Notes: generated from the sequence alone by a model not told the origin. DNA of 8,693 nt from Colimorpha sp045576855 (GCA_045576855.1 JAZNHG010000027.1:1-8693); one strand, 5' to 3'. Counted from the first letter of the stretch, positions 1 through 6,586 are shown. Made by a program: numbers and translations.

Positions 1-22
1 GGATGTTGGGGGTGGTGGTATA

Positions 23-84
23 TAAAAAAAGACACTTTTCGGCTTTTTCTGCTATGTTAGTAGAAAAAAGGGGCGAAAGGTGTC
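23..84 (-). terminator. Intrinsic terminator closing the sigma-factor operon
   Basis: On the minus strand, GACACCTTTCG (84-74) can pair with CGAAAAGTGTC (41-31), giving ten pairs and one C-A mismatch. A run of seven T follows directly (plus-strand A at 24-30). The 32-base loop can form an inner stem of CTTTTTTCT with AGAAAAAG, one base bulged. It starts 31 bases after the stop codon of the Spy/CpxP-like gene, where a terminator for the three-gene unit is expected. No T-run directly follows the stem on the plus strand, so it probably acts in one direction. The structure was paired by eye and no folding energy was computed. Confidence 0.7.
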
Positions 85-115
85 GCGTATGGGGGATTTT
101 TTTTCAGCAGCGGGG

Positions 116-505
116 TCAGCGGCGACGGCAGGCGGCACGCAGGGTGGCTCGCTGGTCGGCGGTGAGGATGGCGTCGATGCGCAACTTGGTGGTGTACATC
201 TCGCGGCTGACGGCGGCCTGGAGCGCGGCCTCGCGGTCGAAGAGTGGATAGAGCGTCTGGCTCTGGTCGCCCTCGAGCTCCATATACCGGTTGATGCTGT
301 CGCGCACGGCACGCTGCTGCCGGCGCAGAGCGTCGGTGCGCTCGCGCGATTCGCGCGAGACGGCCTCTATCTTGCGCTTCTGCGGGGCGCTGAGGTCGTT
401 GACCACCTCGGTGACTTCGGGGCGCTTACGCTTCATGTGGTCGGTCTGGGCAGCCATCGGCATGGCCAGCAGCAAGGTGAAAGCAATAAGGAGATATCTT
501 TTCAT
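116..505 (-). CDS. Secreted Spy/CpxP-like periplasmic protein
   Basis: A 129-residue protein with a clear signal peptide: Lys-Arg at residues 2-3, a hydrophobic core at 5-18, and a likely cleavage site after Ala-Gln at 19-20. The mature part is charged and looks alpha-helical. It carries two motifs of the LTxxQ type, LSAPQ at 38-42 and LTADQ at 114-118, which mark the Spy/CpxP/CnrX family of periplasmic chaperones and sensors. Family members bind unfolded envelope proteins or metal ions and some regulate a signalling partner. The gene starts 18 bp after the stop of the small membrane-protein gene and is the last of a unit headed by an ECF sigma factor, so it is probably the periplasmic sensor or an output of that system. 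No metal-binding His/Cys cluster is visible; there is one Cys, at 126. Identity as an envelope-stress chaperone is inferred from motifs and context. Confidence 0.72.
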   Translation of the reverse strand: MKRYLLIAFTLLLAMPMAAQTDHMKRKRPEVTEVVNDLSAPQKRKIEAVSRESRERTDALRRQQRAVRDSINRYMELEGDQSQTLYPLFDREAALQAAVSREMYTTKLRIDAILTADQRATLRAACRRR

Positions 506-523
506 GGCAAGGGGTTGGATTGA

Positions 524-838
524 TTAGGGTTCGTCGTTGTAGAAATAGTCGTAGGGGTCGGTCGCCAAGTCCTCGACGGGGTTCCACGAGGAGTAGTCGT
601 TGAGTTGTGCCATCGTGCCCGCCATCCCCTCTTCGTCGTAGGAGCGGAGGTAGGGCAAGGAGAGTCCGACGACGGCGAAGAGGGCCACCGCGGCGGCCGC
701 CGCCGGACCCAGCCGACGCCAGAGGGGCACGACGCGGGGGGCCGGCTGCGCGAGGCGTTCCATCACGCGGTCGGTGACATCCACCTGCCGAGGGCACTGC
801 AGGTGTGACAGTTGTTCCAGTTGTTCGTCCAGTGTCAT
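524..838 (-). CDS. Small single-pass membrane protein, probable anti-sigma factor
   Basis: A 104-residue protein. I chose the ATG at 838 because a GGAG lies 8 bases before it (GGAGACAAAACAATG) and because the longer reading would run into the sigma-factor gene. Residues 1-42 are hydrophilic and would face the cytoplasm; 45-64 (Ala/Val/Leu-rich) form one membrane helix; 65-104 form a short acidic, Tyr-rich periplasmic tail. This is the usual layout of an anti-sigma factor: a cytoplasmic part that holds the sigma factor, an anchor, and a sensing tail. The zinc anti-sigma motif HxxxCxxC is absent, and the only Cys is at 15. The gene lies 35 bp after an ECF sigma-factor gene and just before a Spy/CpxP-like gene. 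The anti-sigma role rests on position and topology, not on sequence similarity I can name. Confidence 0.65.
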   Translation of the reverse strand: MTLDEQLEQLSHLQCPRQVDVTDRVMERLAQPAPRVVPLWRRLGPAAAAAVALFAVVGLSLPYLRSYDEEGMAGTMAQLNDYSSWNPVEDLATDPYDYFYNDEP

Positions 839-873
839 TGTTTTGTCTCCGGTCTGATATGTGTATATTCTTT

Positions 874-1413
874 TCAGTCTTTTGTTTTCAGTTCTTTGGC
901 CAGATTCTTCTTGGCCCGGAATATGAGGCTTTCCACCTTGCTCAGGCTGCACTGCATGGCGTCGGCAATCTGCTGGTAGCTGAAATCCTCGAAGGAGTAG
1001 AGCACCAAGGCGGTGCGCTGTTCACTCTTGAGGTGTCCGATAGCGGTACGCAGCTGTTGCATCTGCTCCTGACGTATAATCTGCTGCTGCGCGTTGAGGT
1101 CCTCGCTGCGCTGTTCGGGCACATGCTCCAATGCGTCGGCCGAGACAAAGCGGTTGGCTCGGTTCAGCATCTTGCAGACGGTGTTGACGGTAATGCGGTA
1201 GATGAAAGAACTCAGCAAGGAGTCGAAGCGGAATCGCGGCAGGGCGGTGTAGAGCTCGACAAAGACGGTCTGGGTGACCTCGTCGATGTCCAGACGGTTG
1301 CCACAGAGTTTGTAGGTCAGGTTGGCCACATTCTGCTGGTATCGGTCGACGATTTCGGCATAGCGCCGCTTGTCGCCGGCGAGCACGGCTTCCACTATCT
1401 GTCTGTCTTCCAC
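874..1413 (-). CDS. ECF-type RNA polymerase sigma factor
   Basis: A 179-residue protein of normal length for group 4 (ECF) sigma-70 factors, which direct RNA polymerase to stress or envelope regulons. Region 2 spans about residues 20-85, with the core-binding and -10-recognition part around 43-76 (IDEVTQTVFVELY, then SFIYRITVNTV). Region 4 spans about 121-172, with the helix-turn-helix at FSYQQIADAMQCSLSKVESLIFRA (144-167). The linker between them is short and region 3 is missing, as in all ECF factors. The start codon is GTG at 1413; an in-frame TAA lies two codons upstream, so no longer ATG start exists, and the opening EDRQIVEAVLAGDKRRY matches the usual ECF N-terminus. It heads a three-gene unit with a probable anti-sigma factor and a Spy/CpxP-like protein, so it is probably held inactive at the membrane until an envelope signal arrives. 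Confidence 0.93.
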   Translation of the reverse strand: MEDRQIVEAVLAGDKRRYAEIVDRYQQNVANLTYKLCGNRLDIDEVTQTVFVELYTALPRFRFDSLLSSFIYRITVNTVCKMLNRANRFVSADALEHVPEQRSEDLNAQQQIIRQEQMQQLRTAIGHLKSEQRTALVLYSFEDFSYQQIADAMQCSLSKVESLIFRAKKNLAKELKTKD

Positions 1414-1498
1414 TTGCTCTTATTCGTTAGTTAGGTACGACGTTTAACTGTTTTATTGCAACTTATTTTAGGAAAATTATGTTTTCTCACCTATTTTT

Positions 1499-1561
1499 CC
1501 TTAAACCCTATTCACTAAACCTTAATCTTTAAACCTTAAACCTTAAACCTTAAACTTTAAA
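1499..1561. repeat. Heptamer array, consensus CCTTAAA, 9 units
   Basis: Nine contiguous 7-base units in strict phase: CCTTAAA, CCCTATT, CACTAAA, CCTTAAT, CTTTAAA, three CCTTAAA and CTTTAAA, then CCCC. The array fills much of the 153-bp gap between the S4 gene and the sigma-factor gene, ending five bases before the S4 stop codon. One unit, CACTAAA, is the same as a unit of the array at 8112-8216. Bases 1414-1498 are AT-rich and I see no confident promoter in them, although the sigma-factor promoter should lie in this gap. Confidence 0.88.
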
Positions 1562-1566
1562 CCCCA

Positions 1567-1938
1567 TCACTCATACTTGAAGCGTTCGATGTCGCGCCGG
1601 TCGCGTTTGGTGGGACGGCCTTCGCCGCGGTCGCGCCGCTCGAAGGCATACTGTCGGGCCATCTGTATGCGTTCGTATTCCTCCTGCGGCGTGCGGTCTA
1701 TCATGAAACCCTGCACCAGCGGGGCCCCTACCCTGTTGGGCGGGATGGCCAGCACCTCGATCTGTTTGTGCAGCTGGTCGATATTCAAGTTGTAGCGCTC
1801 GCCTTCCCTCACCTCGTGCGAGGGCTTGAGGGTACGGCCGTCAGCCGTCATAGTCACCTTGCCACACTGGCATGCGTCGGCGGCCAGCGAGCGAGTCTTG
1901 TAGAGGCGCACGGCCCAGAGGTATTTGTCGAGTCGCAT
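1567..1938 (-). CDS. S4-domain RNA-binding protein, Hsp15 (HslR)-like
   Basis: A 123-residue protein. The S4 RNA-binding fold begins at residue 1 with MRLDKYLWAVRLYKTRSLA, the classic Hsp15-type opening, and covers about residues 1-62. The C-terminal third is strongly basic and ends in GRPTKRDRRDIERF (108-120), a tail typical of the Hsp15 family. Hsp15 proteins bind stalled 50S ribosomal subunits carrying a nascent chain and help recycle them. The ATG at 1938 is seven bases after the stop of the TonB-like gene, so it is probably the last gene of the parA operon. No repression or induction signal was seen. Assignment to the S4/Hsp15 family is firm; the precise ribosome role in this lineage is carried over from the E. 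coli protein. Confidence 0.9.
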   Translation of the reverse strand: MRLDKYLWAVRLYKTRSLAADACQCGKVTMTADGRTLKPSHEVREGERYNLNIDQLHKQIEVLAIPPNRVGAPLVQGFMIDRTPQEEYERIQMARQYAFERRDRGEGRPTKRDRRDIERFKYE

Positions 1939-1945
1939 AGGGATA

Positions 1946-2689
1946 CTATATTGTAAATATATACGTTATCGACCCTTTCTGCTCTTCCAGGGCTTTGGTA
2001 TCAGCATTGAAACGGGCCTTGCGTGCGGCCTGCTTGGCCTGTTCCACCATGCCGCTGTTAGTGATGGTCGACCCCTGTGCCGGACCCTCGACACGTACCA
2101 CCTGCCCCTGCTGGTTGACCCAGATGTCGATAACTATCTTGCCTTGCTGATTAGAGTTGTAGGCCGGTTTGGGAAGCGACACAGCGGTGCGGCCGCTGAG
2201 GCGGTAGTTGCTGCCGTTGCCACCGTCGCCGCTGTAGTTGCGGCTGTTGGGGTCACCGTTGGGTTTGCCTTGGTCGCCGGTGCCGGTGCTCTGTCCCTCG
2301 CTGCCGCTGCCGCTCTGACGGTTGCGGTTGCGCATGCCAGGGAATGTTGCGTTGGGGTTGAGGACAGGCTGCTTGTTTTCCACCTGCGGCTGCTCCTGGG
2401 CGGCGGGATTGGTCACGGAGCCGGGATTGGGCGTACTAGGCATGCTTACGCTGGGCTCGGTGTGTTGGGTAGCCACCTGGTTTTGCGCGGCCGGCGGAGC
2501 ATAGCTGGAGGCTTCGCTGGCGGGGTTGGGATCGCTGCCGAGGCCAAAGTCGCTGTCGCCCAGGTTGACCTCCACACCCTCCTCGGGGATGGGCGGATCG
2601 GGCGGGTCGTAGCCAAAAGCCAGCAGCACCACAGCCACAAGGGCCATGATAACTGCCGTGCAGATGCCTGATTTCAGTTGGTTACTCAT
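1946..2689 (-). CDS. TonB-like energy-transducing protein
   Basis: A 247-residue protein with one N-terminal membrane helix (about 9-26), then a Pro-rich start (DPPDPPIPEEG, 28-38) and a long low-complexity linker rich in Gly, Asn, Ser, Pro and Gln (to about 165). A C-terminal domain of about 80 residues (SLPKPAYNSNQQGKIVIDIW onward) resembles the TonB/TolA C-terminal fold found in many Bacteroidetes proteins. Its ATG overlaps the exbD stop codon (ATGA, four bases), so the two are translationally coupled. Role by context: it spans the periplasm and passes energy from the ExbB-ExbD proton channel to an outer-membrane partner. The linker has few charged residues and lacks the long Pro-Glu/Pro-Lys repeats of classical TonB, so a TolA-like role is also possible. 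Its receptor cannot be deduced. Confidence 0.8.
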   Translation of the reverse strand: MSNQLKSGICTAVIMALVAVVLLAFGYDPPDPPIPEEGVEVNLGDSDFGLGSDPNPASEASSYAPPAAQNQVATQHTEPSVSMPSTPNPGSVTNPAAQEQPQVENKQPVLNPNATFPGMRNRNRQSGSGSEGQSTGTGDQGKPNGDPNSRNYSGDGGNGSNYRLSGRTAVSLPKPAYNSNQQGKIVIDIWVNQQGQVVRVEGPAQGSTITNSGMVEQAKQAARKARFNADTKALEEQKGSITYIFTI

Positions 2690-3099
2690 TTCTTGGGTGA
2701 TGTTGCCAGGATTACTTTATGTTTGCTACCAGTGCCGGAATTGATCTCGTTGACAGCGTCGATGACATTGACCACATATTGCACGGGGACAGTCTTGTCG
2801 GCCCGCAGAACGACGCAGGCGTCGTCGACACCTGCTTCAATCCCCGAAGCGATGGCCCCTTGCAGTTGCTCGACGGACACGGCGTTCTCGCCCACATAGA
2901 AATTGTAGGCGTCGTCGATATATACCGTCACATTCTGCTTGGCCATCGTCTTGCTGCTGCTCTCGGGCAGAAGCAGCTTGACTGCATTGGGACTGATAAG
3001 CGTAGAGGTAATCATGAAGAAGATGAGCAACAGAAACACCAAGTCACTCATCGACGACGAACTCGTCTCTATCTTGATTTGGTTCTGACTGCGTATCAT
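2686..3099 (-). CDS. exbD: ExbD/TolR family proton-channel subunit
   Basis: A 137-residue protein, normal length for ExbD/TolR. The short cytoplasmic N-terminus is followed by one membrane helix at about 20-36 (LVFLLLIFFMITSTLI). Asp19 in SMSDLVFLLL fits the conserved acidic residue that carries protons in this family. The rest is a periplasmic domain (about 40-137) with the expected DKTVPVQYVVNVIDAV helix-strand stretch (101-116). It follows exbB after three bases and overlaps the TonB-like gene by four, so the three are surely co-expressed and likely form one inner-membrane complex that uses the proton gradient. TolR and ExbD cannot be told apart with certainty here; the TonB-like gene next to it favours ExbD. 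Confidence 0.9.
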   Translation of the reverse strand: MIRSQNQIKIETSSSSMSDLVFLLLIFFMITSTLISPNAVKLLLPESSSKTMAKQNVTVYIDDAYNFYVGENAVSVEQLQGAIASGIEAGVDDACVVLRADKTVPVQYVVNVIDAVNEINSGTGSKHKVILATSPKK

Positions 3100-3102
3100 G
3101 GC

Positions 3103-3810
3103 TTATGCGGGTTCGTGAAGGAGATCCATAAACTCGTTGGCGCGCACCTCAAGCTCGAAGACGACCTTGTTGATGCGGCTCACCAGCAGGTTGTTGAGGA
3201 AATAGCAAACGATACCGACGATAAGACCGCCGACGGTGGTGACCATAGCCTCGTAGATACCGGTGGAGAGGAGGCTGATGTCTATATTGTTGCCAGCATG
3301 GGCCATGTCCTGGAAGGCGGTAATCATGCCGGTGACCGTGCCGAGGAAACCAATCATGGGTCCCAACGAGGCCACGGTGGCCACATAGCTGACGCGCTTC
3401 TCGAGGCGGGCCACCTCAAGCTGTCCCTCGTTCTCGATGGCAGCCTGGATGTCGGGCAGGGGGCGTCCCAGGCGGGAGAATCCCTTGCTTATCATGCGGC
3501 CAAGCGGCGTCTCGGTCTCTTTGGCCAGATTGCGGGCGGCGTCGACATTGCCTTCATGCACATACTGTCGGATGCGCTCCATGAACTGCTCATCCTCTTG
3601 TCCCTTAAGGGCACCGTTGAGGGTGAGGAAACGCTCGATAAAGATGTAGATGGCCAGTACCAGCAGCAGCACCAGCACCAGCATAATCCAGCCACCGTTG
3701 AGGGCCATATCCCACAATGTGATGCGTTCGGGAGCGGCAGCGGCGGCCTCTTGCAGCGTGTCGACCACGGTCGGCACATCGGCTTGTAATGTCAGAAGTT
3801 TGCTTATCAT
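3103..3810 (-). CDS. exbB: MotA/TolQ/ExbB family proton-channel protein
   Basis: A 235-residue protein with three membrane helices: about 40-60 (GGWIMLVLVLLLVLAIYIFI), 143-165 and 185-207. A large cytoplasmic part lies between the first two. The stretch around 148-165 (SLGPMIGFLGTVTGMITAF) is the signature of the MotA/TolQ/ExbB proton-channel family and shows family membership clearly. ExbB-type proteins form a ring around the ExbD helices in the inner membrane and let protons flow to drive TonB or TolA. The ATG at 3810 gives a short N-terminal segment before the first helix, as is common in Bacteroidetes members. It lies 42 bp after the DUF5683 gene and three bases before exbD. Confidence 0.92.
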   Translation of the reverse strand: MISKLLTLQADVPTVVDTLQEAAAAAPERITLWDMALNGGWIMLVLVLLLVLAIYIFIERFLTLNGALKGQEDEQFMERIRQYVHEGNVDAARNLAKETETPLGRMISKGFSRLGRPLPDIQAAIENEGQLEVARLEKRVSYVATVASLGPMIGFLGTVTGMITAFQDMAHAGNNIDISLLSTGIYEAMVTTVGGLIVGIVCYFLNNLLVSRINKVVFELEVRANEFMDLLHEPA

Positions 3811-3852
3811 TGTTGAATGTGTTATTGTTTGCTGTATTATTAATATGTATTT

Positions 3853-4392
3853 CTATAGTGTAAGGGACAGCCCCAATGCCGGACTTACGCCCCAAGGGGA
3901 GCCGATGAGCGTGGGCCCTAGGGTTATGTCGTCGTCCATCCGGAATTCGAACAGGTGTCCGAAGACATAGGCGTCAATCAGGTTGAGGGCATAGATGCCC
4001 ACGGTGATAATGACCATCAGCTGAAACTGTTGGTTGTACGAGTTATAGAGACTGTAGATATTGCTGGTGGAATAGTTCTCGTAGCCGCTGAGGTTGGTGG
4101 CCCCGTCATGCTGCACGCGGAACAGGTATTCGTCACGAAACATACGCATGGAGTTGTAATTGTCGTAGATGAAGTAGCCCATGCCGGCAAAGGCGCCATA
4201 GATGATAGGTATCTTCCACGCCTGGTGGTTGTAGACCTGACCGGCGCCAGGCAGCAGCGACCAGCAAAGTGCCTTGGTGGCCGAATGCTGCTCCTGTGCA
4301 CGCACCGACGCCGTGGAACAAAGAATCATGCCTGCAAGAACCACAAGCATCATCTTACCCCACGATGGAACACTCCGTTTCAATTTATACAA
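3853..4392 (-). CDS. DUF5683 family membrane protein
   Basis: A protein of up to 179 residues. It has an N-terminal signal or anchor segment (about 14-32, MMLVVLAGMILCSTASVRAQ), then the DUF5683 hallmark LLPGAGQVYNHQAWKIPIIYGAF (46-68) and two further hydrophobic segments at about 60-78 and 124-146. DUF5683 proteins are found in Bacteroidetes near parAB; their function is unknown, so none is claimed. The reading frame from 4392 opens with TTG right after an in-frame TAG, nine bases past the parB stop. The first ATG in frame is at 4353 (residue 14). I keep the TTG start because it supplies the basic N-terminal region (Lys3, Lys5, Arg6) expected of a signal peptide, but the ATG start is a real alternative giving 166 residues. 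Confidence 0.82.
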   Translation of the reverse strand: MYKLKRSVPSWGKMMLVVLAGMILCSTASVRAQEQHSATKALCWSLLPGAGQVYNHQAWKIPIIYGAFAGMGYFIYDNYNSMRMFRDEYLFRVQHDGATNLSGYENYSTSNIYSLYNSYNQQFQLMVIITVGIYALNLIDAYVFGHLFEFRMDDDITLGPTLIGSPWGVSPALGLSLTL

Positions 4393-4401
4393 CTATCGGT
4401 T

Positions 4402-5271
4402 TCAGCTTTCTATAATCTTGAGGATACGCTCGAAGTCGGCGTCGTTGTTGAAGGCAATGGTGAGGGTGCCTTTGCCACGCTGGGTGCGCTTAATCTCCAC
4501 CGTAGACTGAAGGCGTTCCTTCAGCCGGCTCTGGGCGGCCTGGTGACTTTCCGGCAACTCGCCGCGGCGCTTGGGAGCAGCCAGGGGACGAGCCTTGCCT
4601 TCCTTCACCAGCTGCTCGGTCTGGTGCACCGACAAGTGGCGTTCTATGACCTGGTGCAGTATCTGCAGATGGCGTTCCACATCCTCGACACCGGCCAGGG
4701 CACGTGCATGGGCCATGCTTATCTGGTCGTGGCTCAGGGCCAGCTGGGTCTCGGACGGCAGGGACAACAGGCGGAGGTAGTTGGTGATGGTGGAACGGTC
4801 CTTGCCCACTTTCTCACTCAACTCCTCGTGTGTGAGCCGGCACTCTTCTATCAGCTGTCGGTAGGCCAACGCCACCTCCATCGCATTGAGGTCGGCACGC
4901 TGAATGTTTTCCACCAGCGCCATCTCCATCATCTGATTATCGGTAGCGGTGCGGATATAGGCCGGAACTTCCTTGAGACCGGCTTTGCGCGATGCCTTCA
5001 GGCGGCGCTCGCCGGCGATGAGCTGGTAGGTGCCGTCGGGCATACGGCGCACCGTGATAGGCGTGATGACGCCCTGCTGGCGGATACTCTGGGCCAACTC
5101 CTCGAGGGCTGCCTCGTCGAACTCCTTGCGGGGTTGGTAGGGGTTGGACGTCACTTTGTCGACGGGTACGGTGCCAACGGTTTCGGCAGCCGGATTTACG
5201 GCTTCCAGGTCGATATCGGGCAGTATGGAACCCAGTCCGCGTCCCAATCCTCCGGTTTTCTGTTTGGTCAT
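4402..5271 (-). CDS. parB: Chromosome-partitioning protein ParB
   Basis: A 289-residue protein, usual length for chromosomal ParB (Spo0J). It opens with the typical GGLGRGLGSILPDI (7-20). The ParB/Srx domain covers about 33-125, with NPYQPRKEF (43-51), the CTP-binding GERR box at 87-90, and the ENIQR box at 121-125. The helix-turn-helix that reads parS lies at about 147-168 (THEELSEKVGKDRSTITNYLRL). A basic linker leads to a C-terminal dimer domain (about 245-289). ParB loads at parS near the replication origin, slides along DNA as a CTP-dependent clamp, and is moved by ParA. The ATG is three bases after the parA stop. No copy of the common parS palindrome TGTTTCACGTGAAACA was found in this window by eye. 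Confidence 0.97.
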   Translation of the reverse strand: MTKQKTGGLGRGLGSILPDIDLEAVNPAAETVGTVPVDKVTSNPYQPRKEFDEAALEELAQSIRQQGVITPITVRRMPDGTYQLIAGERRLKASRKAGLKEVPAYIRTATDNQMMEMALVENIQRADLNAMEVALAYRQLIEECRLTHEELSEKVGKDRSTITNYLRLLSLPSETQLALSHDQISMAHARALAGVEDVERHLQILHQVIERHLSVHQTEQLVKEGKARPLAAPKRRGELPESHQAAQSRLKERLQSTVEIKRTQRGKGTLTIAFNNDADFERILKIIES

Positions 5272-5274
5272 AGG

Positions 5275-6042
5275 CTACATGTTGTTACGCGTCAGTATCT
5301 CCTGAGCGAGGTTGAGGTAATTGACGGCGCCGGTCGACGAGGCGTCGTGCATGATGATACTCTTGCCGTAGCTGGGGGCTTCGGCCAGCTTGGTATTGCG
5401 GTAGATGAGGGTGTCGAACACCATCGACTTGAAGTGTCCGCGCACATCCTCCACCACCTGGCGAGCCAGGCGCAGACGATTGTCGTACATCGTAATCAGC
5501 AGTCCCTCGATGGCCAGCTTGGGGTTGAGGCGCGTCTGCACGATACGGATGGTGTTCAGCAGCTTGCCCAATCCCTCGAGAGCGAAGTATTCGCTCTGGA
5601 TGGGGATGATGACCGAATCGGAGGCCGTCAGCGCGTTGATGGTGATGAGGCCAAGCGAGGGCGAGCAGTCGACGATGATGAAGTCGTAGCGGTCGCGCAC
5701 GGGCTGCAGGGCGCGGCCCAGGAACTGCTCACGACCTTTCTCGTTGATGAGCTCCACCTCGGCACCCACCAGGTCGATACGTGTGGGCAGCAGGTCGAGG
5801 TTGGGCGTATCGGTCTCCATGATGACGTCGGACACCGGCACATTGCCCAGTATGCAGTCGTAGACACTCTTCTCCAATGCATCGGGGTCCACGCCGAGTC
5901 CGGAGGTGGCGTTGGCCTGCGGGTCGCAATCCACCAGCAGCACACGCTTCTCCAGCACTGCCAGCGCGGCGCTCAGGTTTACCGCCGTGGTGGTCTTCCC
6001 CACCCCGCCCTTCTGGTTGGCTATGGATATTATCTTTGCCAT
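5275..6042 (-). CDS. parA: Chromosome-partitioning ATPase ParA (Soj)
   Basis: A 255-residue protein of the short, chromosomal (Soj-type) ParA class, without an N-terminal DNA-binding extension. The deviant Walker A motif KGGVGKTT is at 11-18, including the signature lysine at 11; the A' motif DCDPQ is at 38-42; Walker B (IIVDCSPS) is at 122-129. ATP-bound dimers coat the nucleoid and pull ParB-parS complexes apart. The ATG at 6042 is preceded by AAGAGAATT and by three GTTTTAA-type heptamers. It is the first gene of the compact seven-gene block and is separated from the DUF3276 gene by 86 bp. A weak promoter-like pair, TTTC-20 bp-TAGGTTTT, lies at the end of that gene but is not convincing. 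Confidence 0.97.
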   Translation of the reverse strand: MAKIISIANQKGGVGKTTTAVNLSAALAVLEKRVLLVDCDPQANATSGLGVDPDALEKSVYDCILGNVPVSDVIMETDTPNLDLLPTRIDLVGAEVELINEKGREQFLGRALQPVRDRYDFIIVDCSPSLGLITINALTASDSVIIPIQSEYFALEGLGKLLNTIRIVQTRLNPKLAIEGLLITMYDNRLRLARQVVEDVRGHFKSMVFDTLIYRNTKLAEAPSYGKSIIMHDASSTGAVNYLNLAQEILTRNNM

Positions 6043-6053
6043 AATTCTCTTGA

Positions 6054-6074
6054 GTTTTAAGTTTTAAGTTTTAG
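6054..6074. repeat. Three GTTTTAA-type heptamers before parA
   Basis: GTTTTAA, GTTTTAA and GTTTTAG stand in perfect 7-base phase, 12 bases before the parA start codon. They are inverted relative to the array at 6106-6140: GTTTTAAGT here (6054-6062) is the exact complement of ACTTAAAAC at 6106-6114, so a 9-bp stem can enclose the gap. A smaller hairpin, TGTGG (6077-6081) with CCACA (6089-6093), fits inside. Confidence 0.7.
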
Positions 6075-6105
6075 GCTGTGGGTACAAACCACAACTTGCG
6101 TAGCC

Positions 6106-6140
6106 ACTTAAAACCTACAGCTTTCAGCTTAGAACTTGAA
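6106..6140. repeat. Degenerate heptamers spanning the DUF3276 stop codon
   Basis: Five in-phase 7-base units, ACTTAAA, ACCTACA, GCTTTCA, GCTTAGA and ACTTGAA, share the pattern RCYTNNA. They run through the stop codon of the DUF3276 gene (6129-6131) into its last three codons. The units are divergent, so this is weaker than the other arrays, but the phase is unbroken. Confidence 0.5.
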
Positions 6141-6476
6141 ATCTATTTCTTCCAGGCGGCGGTCCGTATCGTCGTCGTGGTAGTTCTCTTCCACCACCAC
6201 AGGAGGCGGCTCTATGCCGGTCTCGATGAACGAGAAGGCATTCTCCAACCCCTGGCGGAATTTGTCGAAATCCTCCTTGTAGAGGAACATCTTGTTCTTC
6301 TCGAAATAGAACTCGCCATTGTTGTTGTTGAACAGCTTGCGGCTCTCGGTGATGGTGATGAATTTGTCGCCGCCGCGGGTTTCCTTCACATCAAAGAAGT
6401 ATCTGCGCTTGCCGGCGGGAATCACCTGGCTGTACAGTTCCTCTTTCCTTTGCTCTTTGTTGTCCATATCTCTCAT
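6129..6476 (-). CDS. DUF3276 (PUR-alpha-like) nucleic-acid-binding protein
   Basis: A 115-residue protein. Residues 13-83 match the Bacteroidetes DUF3276 pattern: YSQVIPAGKRRYFFDVKETRGGDKFITITESRK, then NGEFYFEKNKMFLYKEDFDKF. This family shares the PUR fold of eukaryotic Pur-alpha; the Borrelia relative binds single- and double-stranded DNA and RNA. The tail (90-115) is acidic (ENYHDDD, then RRLEEIDFKF). The ATG at 6476 gives a leader of A-rich bases; a second ATG at 6467 (starting MDNKEQ) is equally possible and removes three residues. A -10-like box lies 24 bases upstream. Its targets and its link to parA downstream are unknown. Confidence 0.87.
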   Translation of the reverse strand: MRDMDNKEQRKEELYSQVIPAGKRRYFFDVKETRGGDKFITITESRKLFNNNNGEFYFEKNKMFLYKEDFDKFRQGLENAFSFIETGIEPPPVVVEENYHDDDTDRRLEEIDFKF

Positions 6477-6499
6477 TTTATTTCTGATATTTCGAAATG

Positions 6500-6507
6500 C
6501 AAAAATA
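6500..6507 (-). promoter_or_regulatory. Candidate -7 box for the DUF3276 gene
   Basis: On the minus strand the sequence TATTTTTG fits the Bacteroidetes -7 consensus TAnnTTTG exactly and lies 23 bases upstream of the first ATG of the gene. At the expected 19-21 bp further upstream I see only CTGG/TGGA, a poor match to the TTTG -33 box, so it is half a promoter by sequence. Confidence 0.45.
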
Positions 6508-6586
6508 CTAACTTTTTTCTATCCGTATCCAGTGCCACTGCACAAAGTTATCAACAGTCGGCGGTTGGATACCTGCCATGCCTCTC

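Noticed and set aside
1439..1461. Autoregulated ECF promoter before the sigma-factor gene
   Set aside because: On the minus strand a CGTC lies 26 bases before the GTG start, but the only upstream element (TTGCAAT) is 12 bases away, too close for a normal ECF -35/-10 pair.
4402..6042. parS site near parAB
   Set aside because: No copy of TGTTTCACGTGAAACA or a close variant was seen; the CACGTG-like GGCACGTGCATG near 4700 lacks the flanking bases.
3955..6060. Open frame of 701 codons on the plus strand
   Set aside because: It is antisense to DUF5683, parB and parA, all with strong family motifs. The residues (His, Val, Gly and Gln-rich, no domain) are typical of the mirror frame of GC-rich genes. 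The same holds for plus-strand frames at 2719-3789, 1925-2671 and 6578-7477.
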